This document shows, one piece after another, positions 1-8,322 of a DNA stretch of 55,067 bases. Source of the stretch: Bacillota bacterium (GTDB lineage Bacteria; Bacillota; JADQBR01); NCBI GenBank assembly GCA_016278515.1, contig JADQBR010000008.1, positions 1 to 55,067 of the forward strand. Direction: 5' to 3'. The position numbers and the translations under genes are program-made. Numbering within the stretch: the first letter of the stretch is position 1; every line of letters begins with the position of its first letter. The notes below the pieces were generated by a model. The model saw only the letters and a program-made list of their open reading frames with translations. It had not been told where the DNA came from and did not search any database.

Positions 1-33
1 GCAAAGTTTGTCCTTGATGGTAATCTGCACCAT
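1..33 (-). CDS. N-terminus of an unidentified gene, cut by the window edge
   Basis: Eleven codons (starting MVQITIKDK) run off the left edge on the minus strand. The start is supported by an AAGGAGG ribosome binding site about 8 bases upstream of the ATG at 33. A second ATG at 38 is out of frame and too close to the Shine-Dalgarno. The gene lies downstream of the CoA-transferase operon and is probably its next member. Too little is present to assign a family. Confidence 0.35.
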   Translation of the reverse strand, partial: MVQITIKDKLC

Positions 34-96
34 ACCATACCCCTCCTTTAATTACTGTTAGAAACATCGGGCTTACGTCTAGTTGTCTTGTCCCAA

Positions 97-306
97 TCAG
101 CGATACTTTCGCTGGCACCGATGCTGTATTCTCAAAGCACTTTCTACCGCCTGCTGCACTGCTAAGTAGCCCGTTGTTTGTCCGTCAAACACAGACACGC
201 CATCCTTCTGAGACACTATCTCTTGTTCAGCTTTACTCTCAATAAGTATGTAAGTTTCAAAAGGCGTTGAAAAAACTCCAACACCTCTTTTTGCAAAAAA
301 TCTCAA
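97..306 (-). CDS. Small hypothetical protein, 69 aa
   Basis: This 69-residue reading frame lies 12 bases after the stop of the CoA-transferase gene and in the same direction. It would start with TTG at 306, and only a weak purine-rich stretch precedes it. The protein is soluble and mixed in composition, with a basic N-terminus and C-terminus (ends CQRKYR). I do not recognise a family. Tight spacing and co-direction with the operon favour a real gene. The poor ribosome binding site and non-ATG start argue against it, and it could also be the remnant of a longer gene. Confidence 0.3.
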   Translation of the reverse strand: MRFFAKRGVGVFSTPFETYILIESKAEQEIVSQKDGVSVFDGQTTGYLAVQQAVESALRIQHRCQRKYR

Positions 307-318
307 TTCTTTGTACGG

Positions 319-1566
319 CTAAATTACCCCTTTACTCTTCAGTTCCGCTAGTTTTTCTTTCGAGAAACCAAGATACTTTTGATAGACTGTTTCATTATCT
401 TCGCCCAATCCACGGCCACTGTGCTTTATCTTACCAGGTGTTCTAGAAAATCTTGATACGATATTAGGCATAGTAACGTCACCGAAATCTTTGTCCTTAA
501 CTTTAACCAAAGACTGGCGGAAAGCAAAGTGTGGGTCTTGAAAAATTTGACTCATGTCGTACATAGGGCCAATTATTGCCCCTGATTTATTAAATGTGCT
601 TATCACATCATCCATGTCATGTTCTGCAATCCACGAGCCAACAATTGAATCAAGTTCTACAACATTCTCCAACCGAGACTTATTGTCCTTGAAGCGAGGA
701 TCTGTAATTAATTCTTCTTTGCCTATGGCACGAAATACATTTTCTGCTATGGGCTGAGCACTGGCCGAAAGTGCCACCCATTTTCCGTCTCTAGTTAAAT
801 AAGAATTGCGCGGCGCTGCAGAGTCACTGCGATTTCCTTTACGGTGAGCAACTAATCCCAACTGATCATATTCAAGAATTTGGAATTCCATTAAACGCAT
901 TAGCGGTTCATATAGGCAGATATCAATGAACTGTCCTTTGCTACTACCTAGGATATCACGTTCATAAACCGCTGTTAAAACAGAAAGAGCACCGAATATA
1001 CTACATACTCCGTCGGCCAGTGGCAATGACGGCAGTGTTGGCGCCCCATCTGGTAAACCCGTAGAAGCTGCAAAACCACTCATTGCCTCTGCAATCGTCC
1101 CAAATCCCCCTCGTTTAGCATAAGGCCCGTCTTGGCCAAAACCGGTGGTACGCAACATTATTAGCCTTGGATTAATTTTAGTTAAAACATCCCAACCTAT
1201 ATTCCATTTTTCCAATGTTCCGGGACGAAAGTTTTCAATCAATATATCGCATTCTTTAATTAATTCTTTGAAAATTTCCTGCCCTTCAGGGACACTAAGT
1301 TTTAATGTGACAGTTTCCTTATTCCTCCCTATAGTCTTCCAGAAAAGGGGTATTCCATTTTTAGAACGCCCGAAACGGCGGGAATGGTCACCAAATTCAG
1401 GATGCTCGATTTTAATCACTTCAGCACCGAAATCGGCTAAATAAGTTGCTGCCCACGGCGCTGCCATCATGGTGGCTATGTCTAATACTTTTAAACCTTC
1501 TAATGGCAGATGTGTATTATCTTCTAGTTCTATAGTAGCATTACCTTCCCTTGGTTTTTTTTCCAT
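319..1566 (-). CDS. Family III CoA-transferase (CaiB/BaiF)
   Basis: Transfers CoA between an acyl-CoA and a carboxylic acid in the cytoplasm. The 415-residue length is normal for family III. The N-terminal block GLKVLDIATMMAAPWAAT followed by GAEVIKIE is characteristic, as are the NRNKETVTLKL and ENFRPGTLEKW blocks. The aspartate in SLPLADGVCS matches the catalytic Asp that forms the aspartyl-CoA intermediate. The ATG at 1566 is chosen because an AGGAG lies upstream and the family signature begins soon after; a longer frame to 1650 would overlap the tctA gene. The gene is the last large member of a TctABC/CitE-like operon, so it probably activates the imported organic acid as a thioester for the lyase at 3629-4600. 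The substrate is not readable from sequence; a di- or tricarboxylate such as citramalate or itaconate is inference. Confidence 0.88.
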   Translation of the reverse strand: MEKKPREGNATIELEDNTHLPLEGLKVLDIATMMAAPWAATYLADFGAEVIKIEHPEFGDHSRRFGRSKNGIPLFWKTIGRNKETVTLKLSVPEGQEIFKELIKECDILIENFRPGTLEKWNIGWDVLTKINPRLIMLRTTGFGQDGPYAKRGGFGTIAEAMSGFAASTGLPDGAPTLPSLPLADGVCSIFGALSVLTAVYERDILGSSKGQFIDICLYEPLMRLMEFQILEYDQLGLVAHRKGNRSDSAAPRNSYLTRDGKWVALSASAQPIAENVFRAIGKEELITDPRFKDNKSRLENVVELDSIVGSWIAEHDMDDVISTFNKSGAIIGPMYDMSQIFQDPHFAFRQSLVKVKDKDFGDVTMPNIVSRFSRTPGKIKHSGRGLGEDNETVYQKYLGFSKEKLAELKSKGVI

Positions 1567-1594
1567 CAATGAACACCATCTCCTATCAATTCTA

Positions 1595-3106
1595 TTAAGA
1601 GGACACTTTCCGTGATGAATCCCCTCCCGTTTTACGCATACCTTGTACAAAAGGTATTACGAGAGAAACAAGCGCTATCAGCATCAGCGCCAATGCAATT
1701 GGTCTCGTAAAGAAAATTGAAAAACTGCCATCAGAAAGAATTAAAGACTGCCTTAACGAGCTTTCTGCAAGTGGGGCCAGTACCACGGCCAGTATGAAAG
1801 GTCCGCCTGGGTAACTTAGTTTTTTCATGAAGTAACCTATAACTCCAAACAGAAGCGCTACCCAAATATCAAAAGTGCCATAATTTAAACTAAATGCACC
1901 CACTACGCAAATTAACGTTACCAAAGGGCTTAAATAATTTTGTGACACCCGAATGGCGTTGACAAAGAAGGGTATCAATACAATATTAGCAATTAAAAGC
2001 ATAAAGTTTGCCACAAACAGACTGGCAATAATTGTCCATACCACATCCGGGGCTTCTGTAAAAATGAGCGGACCTGGTCGCAGCCCAAATACAATCAAAG
2101 CGCCCAGAAGAACTGCAGTTCCCCCTGAACCGGGTACCCCCAAAGCAAGTAACGGCACCAGCGCTCCCCCCACTGAAGCATTGTTAGCAGATTCTGGAGC
2201 AGCCACCCCTTCTATGGCTCCTTTCCCAAACTTATCCGGATCCTTAGACATATTTTTCTCGCTGGAATATGCAATAAAAGTTGCCACTGTCCCTCCCGCG
2301 CCGGGTAGTATTCCCACAAGGGTGCCAATAATGGACCCTCGACCGGTAGCAGGTAATACTTTGCGAATGTCTGACCAAGTGGGAAAAAGTTCCTTGAACC
2401 GCAAAGTAACCTTCCCGAAATCCAAACGAACAGCTGTTTCTATGTTTATTAATACTTCACCCAGCCCGTATACGCCAATGATAATAGCTACGAAATCCAC
2501 GCCTTCAATTAATTCGGGAAATGGTGCAAACCGGACGAAGCCGGATACCGCATCAGAGCCCACCATAGCAACCACAACTCCTAAAAATGTCATTGCTAGG
2601 GCCTTTAACAAGGACTTACCAGCCATGCTGGAGATGGTTGCTAACCCCATAACCATTAAAGCAAAATACTCGGCCGGGCCAAAGTGAATGGTCCAACGTG
2701 CCACTGTAGGTGCTCCTATAGCTAGAACAATCATAGCAACTATGCCACCGAGAAAAGAGGCAATAGCAGAAATGCCCATGGCAACTCCGCCTTTACCCTG
2801 CAGCATTAGCGGATAGCCATCTGTCGCGGTCATTATTGCCGGTGCGTCACCCGGTACATTAATTAAAATTGCCGTAATCCTGCCCCCAAACATGGTACCC
2901 AGGTATATACTGGTAAGAAGTGCTAATGCACTTGTAGGAGACATACCAAAAGTAAGCGGCAGCAGCAGAGCAATTCCGGCAGAGGGACCCAGACCAGGAA
3001 GAGCACCCACCAAGGTACCGATAATGCTCCCCCCCGTGATTAGAAGCAAATTTTGCCAGCTAAAAATGATGTCAAAACCCATAAGGAGATTTTGCCAGAT
3101 ATCCAA
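1595..3106 (-). CDS. tctA: Tripartite tricarboxylate transporter large membrane subunit TctA
   Basis: Large polytopic subunit (503 residues, about 12 membrane segments) of a TTT-family secondary carrier that works with a periplasmic-type binding protein. The N-terminal region GGSIIGTLVGALPGLGPSAG and the later GTLVGILPGAGGTVATFIAY are the duplicated TctA signatures. The apparent start is TTG at 3106, placed about 7 bases after AAGGGGGT. It is followed 28 bases later by the CoA-transferase gene and preceded by tctB, so the order on the minus strand is tctC, lyase, tctB, tctA, CoA-transferase. Known TTT systems carry citrate and related carboxylates; the ligand here is unknown. Confidence 0.93.
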   Translation of the reverse strand: MDIWQNLLMGFDIIFSWQNLLLITGGSIIGTLVGALPGLGPSAGIALLLPLTFGMSPTSALALLTSIYLGTMFGGRITAILINVPGDAPAIMTATDGYPLMLQGKGGVAMGISAIASFLGGIVAMIVLAIGAPTVARWTIHFGPAEYFALMVMGLATISSMAGKSLLKALAMTFLGVVVAMVGSDAVSGFVRFAPFPELIEGVDFVAIIIGVYGLGEVLINIETAVRLDFGKVTLRFKELFPTWSDIRKVLPATGRGSIIGTLVGILPGAGGTVATFIAYSSEKNMSKDPDKFGKGAIEGVAAPESANNASVGGALVPLLALGVPGSGGTAVLLGALIVFGLRPGPLIFTEAPDVVWTIIASLFVANFMLLIANIVLIPFFVNAIRVSQNYLSPLVTLICVVGAFSLNYGTFDIWVALLFGVIGYFMKKLSYPGGPFILAVVLAPLAESSLRQSLILSDGSFSIFFTRPIALALMLIALVSLVIPFVQGMRKTGGDSSRKVSS

Positions 3107-3145
3107 AAAATTACCCCCTTTTTCTGTTAGATACCTAATATGGTT

Positions 3146-3601
3146 TTAGTAAGTGCTATAAAGCAACCCGCCCGGTAGCGGAATATTTAGCCACCATTGA
3201 AAGATAAAGTAGCTAATCACTGTTGCCGCCACTGCTACTCCTGCAGCAGAGCGCCATTTATGTCCATCCAAATATTTTGACACAATACCACAAAAAACAG
3301 CCATTGCTAGCAGCAACCCTGCACGTTCTAGAACAAGTACTGCAATCATCAACAAGACAAAATATGACAGAATGCGTTTTAGTCCCTCTGAAGTAATAAA
3401 CTCTTTAGTCGCTTGCGTAAACTTGAACGATTTAACAATCAGACCCAGAGAAACCGCCAACAAAATAATCGCGCTCCACATAGGCAAAAAGCCCGGTCCT
3501 GGGCCAAACTCAGTGAAATAAGGCATCTGTAAGCTGCCATAGATTATATACGCAGACAGTGTAGCAAGAAATATCGCAAAAATTTGTTCTGCTCTTTTCA
3601 A
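3146..3601 (-). CDS. tctB: Tripartite tricarboxylate transporter small membrane subunit TctB
   Basis: Small membrane subunit of about 151 residues with four predicted hydrophobic segments, the normal TctB form. The GPGPGFLPMW block after the first helix is typical (family pattern GPGFFP). The start is taken as TTG at 3601, which sits about 8 bases after AAAGGGGTGAT; a GTG at 3610 lies inside that Shine-Dalgarno and is less likely. It sits between the CitE-like lyase gene and tctA with short gaps, consistent with one transcript. It is expected to form the membrane complex with TctA. Confidence 0.85.
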   Translation of the reverse strand: MKRAEQIFAIFLATLSAYIIYGSLQMPYFTEFGPGPGFLPMWSAIILLAVSLGLIVKSFKFTQATKEFITSEGLKRILSYFVLLMIAVLVLERAGLLLAMAVFCGIVSKYLDGHKWRSAAGVAVAATVISYFIFQWWLNIPLPGGLLYSTY

Positions 3602-3628
3602 AAATATCACCCCTTTAAAAGTGGGTTA

Positions 3629-4600
3629 TTAAAGAATCTTCTTGGCATCCACGCCGTTAATGGAAAGTGCTCTGGCCTTAACTTCATCTTTAGCCCTTAT
3701 TAACTCGGCTCTGACTAACAGCTTCTTGGCCCTTTCCACGATAGGAATGTCTATCATCTTTCCGTCCATAGAAGCGGATGCACGCCCATCTTTAACGGCT
3801 TGCTCAAATAAATCTACCATCTTTTGAGCGTAGGCAACTTTCTCCGGATCAGGTGAAAAACTGGAATTCAGAACCCGCACTTGAGCCGGATGAATACAAC
3901 TAGCTCCCTTATAGCCTTGTATCGCAGCCTGCTTAGCATTGTTAGCAAGGCCTTTGAGGTCCGCAAAATCTGCCATGCTGGCAATTAAACCAAGTGGCTG
4001 AATACCTGCCGCTACGACAGCCATAATCACTTGGGATTTCGCCCACAAAGTTTCGGAACCGACGGGAGTGGGCATTACGCCCAAGTCATAGGTGAAGTCT
4101 TCAACACCCAATGTCAAACTTACGATACGACTAACTGCTTTTGCTATTTGGTTTGCTTTAACCAGACCGCTACAGGTTTCAATCAGCACTCCTATTTGAA
4201 TAGACCCAGCCTCTAAGCCCCGCTCCATTTCCAAAAATGAAATTACCGCGTCCGCCGCAATAATATCCTCGGCAGTCTCAACTTTGGGAAGCACGATGCC
4301 GGTTAGACCCGGATAAATGCAAGCTTGAAGATCTTTAATGGTTTCACCAAAAGGCTGATTAACCCTTACTAAAACATCACTGCCACCTTTAGCAGCAGTT
4401 AAGATTGCTTGCTGGGTAACTTTTCTGGCATTTTCTTTTTCTGAAGGTGGTATGGAATCTTCCAAATCCAGCTGAACGGCATCAGCACCCCGCCTCCATG
4501 AGGCATCCACAAACTTAGGCACGTTTACTGGTGTGATTAAAACAGAACGCCGCACCAAACTATCAGTAAGTTTTAGTCTATCGAACTTTTCATGCATCAT
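3629..4600 (-). CDS. HpcH/HpaI aldolase family, CitE-like (citramalyl/malyl-CoA lyase type)
   Basis: Predicted Mg-dependent C-C lyase of 323 residues that cleaves a 3-hydroxy-dicarboxylyl-CoA into an acyl-CoA and a 2-oxoacid. Family blocks in order are LDLEDSIPPSEKENAR, VLVRVNQP (substrate Arg), IVLPKVETAEDI, IGVLIETCSGL (metal Glu) and LTLGVEDFTYDLG (metal Asp). There is no CitD or CitF subunit nearby, so this is not a complete citrate lyase; stand-alone homologues act on CoA thioesters. The adjacent CoA-transferase fits this. The ATG at 4600 has GGGAGAG about 9 bases upstream; the frame continues to 4621 only through a TTG. It sits between tctC and tctB. Malyl-CoA, citramalyl-CoA or a homologue are the likely substrates. 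Confidence 0.85.
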   Translation of the reverse strand: MMHEKFDRLKLTDSLVRRSVLITPVNVPKFVDASWRRGADAVQLDLEDSIPPSEKENARKVTQQAILTAAKGGSDVLVRVNQPFGETIKDLQACIYPGLTGIVLPKVETAEDIIAADAVISFLEMERGLEAGSIQIGVLIETCSGLVKANQIAKAVSRIVSLTLGVEDFTYDLGVMPTPVGSETLWAKSQVIMAVVAAGIQPLGLIASMADFADLKGLANNAKQAAIQGYKGASCIHPAQVRVLNSSFSPDPEKVAYAQKMVDLFEQAVKDGRASASMDGKMIDIPIVERAKKLLVRAELIRAKDEVKARALSINGVDAKKIL

Positions 4601-4696
4601 AAATTCATCTCTCCCATACAAATTAGCGTGCGCTTTATTGGGAAGGCCCCGGCAAGACCGCCGGGACCCTTATCTTAAACAACCGAACTGATACCC

Positions 4697-5740
4697 TTAT
4701 TCAATAATACCTAACTCCCTCAGCTTATCTTCATAAACCTCATTCATTTCGCCCAGATATTGAGTAAACTCTTCACTTCCCATGAATTTCTCTTTTACGA
4801 AATACTTGTCCAAATAATCTGTTTTCCATGAATCACTTTCACTCAGCTTACGCAGGTTATCTTCCCACCATTTAACTGCTTCCTTCGGCATATCGGGCGG
4901 ACCGACAATGCCTCGAAATAAGGTCCACTCTAAATCAATCCCGCTTTCCTTTAAAGTAGGCACATCCGGTAAAGCAGGCAGACGTTCGTTCGTACTAACC
5001 GCCAACGCTTTTAAGTCGCCGCTCTTAACATATTCCAGAGCACCACTAACGTTATTCATGGTACCTTGAATGTGATTGCCCAGAAGCGCAGTAGTTACAG
5101 CCCCGTCACCATCAAAGGGAACATAATCAAACTTGGTACCCGTCTTCTCTACGATTTGCATCAACAGCAGTTGCTCCCCGCCGGCAGCCGCCGTGCCGCC
5201 AAATTTTAGCGTTTTACCCGAATAATTAAGTAACTCTTCCATAGTATTAAATTCTGAATCCGAACGCACCATCACCACATATGGGTCTAATCCTAGTAAG
5301 GCAATAGGAGAAAAATCCTTGTAGTTCACGTCTATACCACCCCTAAGAGGAGTAGTTAAAAAGGTGGAGGTTTGTGACCCAATATAATGCGGCTCTCCTT
5401 TTTTACCTGCTAAGTAACCTAAGCCAACCGCCCCGCTGCCGCCAGGCTTATTAACAACGGTAATTGGCGTTGTAATGATGTTCTCTTTAGTCAAAACAGC
5501 CTGCATGGTTCTTAATAAAGTATCATGACCGCCCCCAGGTCCGTAGGAAGCCACAAATTCTAAATTGCGGCTAGGCTCCCACCCTTGTGCTTCACTACTT
5601 TCATTACTTGCATTGGAGTTATCCGCTTCTTGAGTATTCTGTGCTGCATCACCTTCAGGTTCATTAGAAGAACATCCGACAATAGCAACTGTTAATACTA
5701 AAAGTACTAACATCAATAATGCTAACGTTCTCTTTTTCAT
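4697..5740 (-). CDS. tctC: Tripartite tricarboxylate transporter substrate-binding lipoprotein TctC
   Basis: Extracytoplasmic solute-binding protein (347 residues, Bug family) that delivers its ligand to TctAB. The N-terminus has a basic MKKR start, a hydrophobic stretch and a lipobox ending VGCSS, so it should be lipid-anchored after cleavage before Cys. An acidic, Asn/Ser-rich linker follows. The Bug domain starts at PSRNLEFVASYGPGGGHDT and contains the typical FGGTAAAGGEQLL and TLKESGIDLEW blocks. The start ATG has GGGGG 8 bases upstream. It is upstream of the lyase and tctBA genes, so the binding protein leads the transporter genes in the operon. Confidence 0.92.
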   Translation of the reverse strand: MKKRTLALLMLVLLVLTVAIVGCSSNEPEGDAAQNTQEADNSNASNESSEAQGWEPSRNLEFVASYGPGGGHDTLLRTMQAVLTKENIITTPITVVNKPGGSGAVGLGYLAGKKGEPHYIGSQTSTFLTTPLRGGIDVNYKDFSPIALLGLDPYVVMVRSDSEFNTMEELLNYSGKTLKFGGTAAAGGEQLLLMQIVEKTGTKFDYVPFDGDGAVTTALLGNHIQGTMNNVSGALEYVKSGDLKALAVSTNERLPALPDVPTLKESGIDLEWTLFRGIVGPPDMPKEAVKWWEDNLRKLSESDSWKTDYLDKYFVKEKFMGSEEFTQYLGEMNEVYEDKLRELGIIE

Positions 5741-5852
5741 GTTTATAACCCCCTATATTCTTTTTCATTTGAGTACCGGCAAAAACCAGAAACTAGTTCT
5801 TCTAAGCACCTCCACCTCCTTCTTTTTCTATTTCAAGCTAGCTCCACCCCCA

Positions 5853-6482
5853 TTACTTTCCTGTGTCCGCAATTTCTTGAAGAATACGGGCTGCACGCAC
5901 CACGTTAAAGATAGCGCAGTGGCAGGGTCGGGCCAGTTCTTCTGCAGCTTTCCGGGGGTCTTTGCCCCGTTTTATATCCTCCACCATGGCTCGAACGGCA
6001 TTAGCCGCCACCATGCCATGTCCGCACATAGTAGTTACAGACAGCACCCTTTCTTCAGGAAGTTTCTCGGTTTTACCCCAAATGCCCAAAGAAAAGTTTG
6101 CCGTATGAGGCTGCAAGCCAACTTTATGGCAACATTCTTTTGTTGTTTCCAAAAGACCGGAGATGACCACGGATAAACCTAGCTCCTCTTCTTTCAATTC
6201 CTGCAAAATCTTTGTTATTTCCCCTTGATTCGTAAATACTCCGTTAAAAGTAGATGGTGCGTCAGGCACCCCATCAATTATTTCCTGAGCGCTTTTCATG
6301 TAAAGGTTCCGTACCTTTAGGCCTCCTAAGTTGACTGGATTATGGTGATTTAGTAAGGCCAAGTGTCTCTTAACTTTAGGCGCCGAACCTTCATCATTTA
6401 TGCCCTTAGACGGCATGGACATGACAACAAAATCGTCCTGTAAGTCTTCTTTGGGACCAAGACGGTGCAAACTATGGGTCAT
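5853..6482 (-). CDS. Unrecognised Cys/His-rich protein, 209 aa
   Basis: I do not recognise this family. The 209-residue protein is soluble. It has three Cys/His groups that could bind metal or a cluster: C117-C118-H119, C153 and H155 in MCGHGM, and C187-H188-C189 in PCHCAIFN. It starts at ATG 6482 and overlaps the stop of the preceding Fe-S protein gene by one base, so the two are almost certainly translated together and may form a complex. Downstream are tctC and the lyase gene. A role in the same organic-acid pathway, perhaps as a subunit of an Fe-S enzyme, is inference from position only. Confidence 0.75.
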   Translation of the reverse strand: MTHSLHRLGPKEDLQDDFVVMSMPSKGINDEGSAPKVKRHLALLNHHNPVNLGGLKVRNLYMKSAQEIIDGVPDAPSTFNGVFTNQGEITKILQELKEEELGLSVVISGLLETTKECCHKVGLQPHTANFSLGIWGKTEKLPEERVLSVTTMCGHGMVAANAVRAMVEDIKRGKDPRKAAEELARPCHCAIFNVVRAARILQEIADTGK

Positions 6483-7207
6483 TATGCCAACACCTTCCCT
6501 TCCGATATTTTACCTAAACCCACGTTAGTTTTGGTACTGGGTGCAGGATTGAACCCCTCGTGCCTTGCAACTTCCAGTGTAGGACTAAAGCAATTTTCAT
6601 CCAGACGGGCTATCATATCCAAGCTAAATACAGTATCTATCTCTTGGGAAACCTGCTTAACAGCACGTAGCACTTCCGTAAGTTTTTCCTCAGGAATAAG
6701 AAATTCCACTATTGCAGATAACACTTTTTCCTGCAGTACATCTGATCGGATATCACCGGTTTGTACATTCATCAGCTCAGTGACCGGGTTTTTCGGTTCA
6801 AACTGCACTCCAAGCGCCGCCACTGCCCGAGAAACTTTCTGAACGTCATAAAAATAAGCACCGGTGCTGGGACGACCGAGTTCGATAGCTATCCCTACCT
6901 GCCCGAAGTCAAATCTTCCAGTTACATCGTTAGTTTTCATTTCTTCCGTTCCACGTCCGGTAATGCCTGTTCCCGGATGCTTAGACAAAGGATTGCTGAA
7001 AACACTGCGAATAGCCCTGGACCCTGTCAATTTCTGTTGATAAATTGCTCCCGTGGGACACTCCCAACCCTCAATACAAATTCCGCATTCGACACATACT
7101 TCCAAATCCACCTGACATACGTCTTCATCGTTCAACGAGATTGCTCCCATAGGACACGTGGAAACGCAATCCTCACAGCCAATACAAGTTTCAATATAGA
7201 TTTGCAG
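6482..7207 (-). CDS. Ferredoxin-domain protein with unrecognised C-terminal domain; non-ATG start
   Basis: About 241 residues. The N-terminus holds two 4Fe-4S motifs: C8/C11/C14/C18-Pro and C38/C41/C44/C50-Pro. The remaining 180 residues, beginning near GRFDFGQVGIAIELGRPSTG, form a domain I do not recognise. The first ATG in frame (7150) lies after the first cluster and would remove it. Upstream the frame stays open, and an AAGGGGGT Shine-Dalgarno sits just before an in-frame ATT (7210) and CTG (7207); no ATG, GTG or TTG is suitably placed. I therefore annotate the CTG at 7207, with ATT at 7210 as an alternative. Its stop overlaps the start of the 209-residue gene. It probably passes electrons to, or carries a cluster for, that partner. 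Confidence 0.75.
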   Translation of the reverse strand: MQIYIETCIGCEDCVSTCPMGAISLNDEDVCQVDLEVCVECGICIEGWECPTGAIYQQKLTGSRAIRSVFSNPLSKHPGTGITGRGTEEMKTNDVTGRFDFGQVGIAIELGRPSTGAYFYDVQKVSRAVAALGVQFEPKNPVTELMNVQTGDIRSDVLQEKVLSAIVEFLIPEEKLTEVLRAVKQVSQEIDTVFSLDMIARLDENCFSPTLEVARHEGFNPAPSTKTNVGLGKISEGKVLA

Positions 7208-7265
7208 AATTATTACCCCCTTTTTCTTAGTAAAATATAGCTTTGAGAACTGTTAGAACATTTAT

Positions 7266-7925
7266 CTAAGAACTCTCGCTTTTAATTACCTGTTGTATGG
7301 ATTTCAAATGTTTGCGTAATACTTTTTTTGCTGTAGCTGCATCACGATTCTTAATGGCTAAGAAAATTTCCATATGTTCCTGAGGCATCTGTACAGACCT
7401 GGATGCTGTTCCCAATACTTTCTGCCTGGTCTCTGCCATCAGCTCAAGGTTATAGCGCATAATATTATAAAATGCATTATTATGGCTTGCCTCTGCCAGT
7501 GCCAGATGGAATTTATTATCGTTGACATAAACATCAGCACTTTGCTCCAACGCTTCCTTGATAGAAGCCAAATCTTCTTCGCCGGCCCGTTCCAAAACAA
7601 GATCTATAATCCTCATTTCTATGACTTCACGCATTTCCAACAAGTCAAGCAGATCCGCTTTCCCAAGTGCTTCAATTATTTCTCTCACATTAACTTTAGT
7701 CTTAAAAAACCTTCCGCCTCCCATTTTGGATACAATCATTCCATTAACTTCTAAAATTCTAAAAGCTTCTCTGATGACCGCTCGGCTGATTCCCAGTCTT
7801 TCTGCCAAGTTCCTTTCTGTTGGCAGCCTATCTCCCGATTGAAGGCCATTGCTATCAATAATTTCTTCGATCTGCAGTATAACATTTTTGTATAAACGTT
7901 TTTCTGATTTTCTGCTCTCATTCAT
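7266..7925 (-). CDS. GntR-family transcriptional regulator, FadR (FCD) subfamily
   Basis: 219 residues. The N-terminal winged helix carries the GntR signature LPTERNLAERLGISRAVIREAFRILEVNGM (quoted here in part as LPTERNLAERLGISR and VIREAFRILEVNG). The C-terminal all-helical FCD domain contains the LLEMREVIE entry helix and HLALAEASHNNAF, with the His residues that usually bind a metal near a carboxylate effector. It is the first gene of the minus-strand organic-acid operon, 56 bases before the Fe-S protein gene. A perfect 17-bp palindrome at 8022-8038 upstream fits an FCD operator and suggests autoregulation of the whole operon. Confidence 0.9.
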   Translation of the reverse strand: MNESRKSEKRLYKNVILQIEEIIDSNGLQSGDRLPTERNLAERLGISRAVIREAFRILEVNGMIVSKMGGGRFFKTKVNVREIIEALGKADLLDLLEMREVIEMRIIDLVLERAGEEDLASIKEALEQSADVYVNDNKFHLALAEASHNNAFYNIMRYNLELMAETRQKVLGTASRSVQMPQEHMEIFLAIKNRDAATAKKVLRKHLKSIQQVIKSESS

Positions 7926-8021
7926 TTAATGGCCTCTCAGACAGTGAGTGTTTTCTTAATCCTCACTAGATGTTAGTTGCACTAATCCAGGTGATAAGCG
8001 TCGGCTAGCTATCAGCAAACT

Positions 8022-8038
8022 AATTGGGTTACCCAATT
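8022..8038. promoter_or_regulatory. Candidate FCD-regulator operator
   Basis: A perfect inverted repeat with 8-bp arms AATTGGGT and ACCCAATT around one central base, about 100 bp upstream of the regulator gene at 7925. The form ATTGG-N-CCAAT is typical of operators bound by FadR/GlcC-type FCD regulators. Binding by the adjacent regulator is inference. Confidence 0.5.
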
Positions 8039-8165
8039 TATTCTACTGTTTTATCCATAATCCTTCTTATTTGTAAAAAATTACATTTTTTTATTATCTT
8101 AATAGTTTCATCGTTGTCACTATAACCAAGATTATATATAAGGCATAGTCCTTTTAATGATAAAA

Positions 8166-8204
8166 AAACAAACTTACCATAAACTTAATTGGAGTAAGTT
8201 TGTT
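8166..8204 (-). terminator. Intrinsic terminator after ilvD
   Basis: Inverted repeat with arms AACAAACTTAC and GTAAGTTTGTT, followed on the minus strand by a run of T. It lies about 120 bases downstream of the ilvD stop. Confidence 0.7.
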
Positions 8205-8322
8205 CTGATTGTAAACAGCTATATCATAAACTAAAAACGCTTGCTATGCATGCACCCCATTTTTACATTATTTTCTGATCCAACTCTTCCTGCAACCAAA
8301 TGCTATCCACAGAAATGTGGGT

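Larger units (their letters stand above)
7926..8322. other. Intergenic region with regulator operator and ilvD terminator
   Basis: About 400 bases between the FadR-type regulator and ilvD, both on the minus strand. It holds the palindrome at 8022-8038 and the ilvD terminator at 8166-8204. The remainder is AT-rich and presumably contains the operon promoter. I see no small ORF with a convincing ribosome binding site. Confidence 0.6.

Noticed and set aside
1953-2687. 244-codon open frame on the plus strand
   Set aside because: It is fully antisense to tctA, Ser/Thr/Pro-rich and without a family pattern; an open frame opposite a conserved membrane-protein gene.
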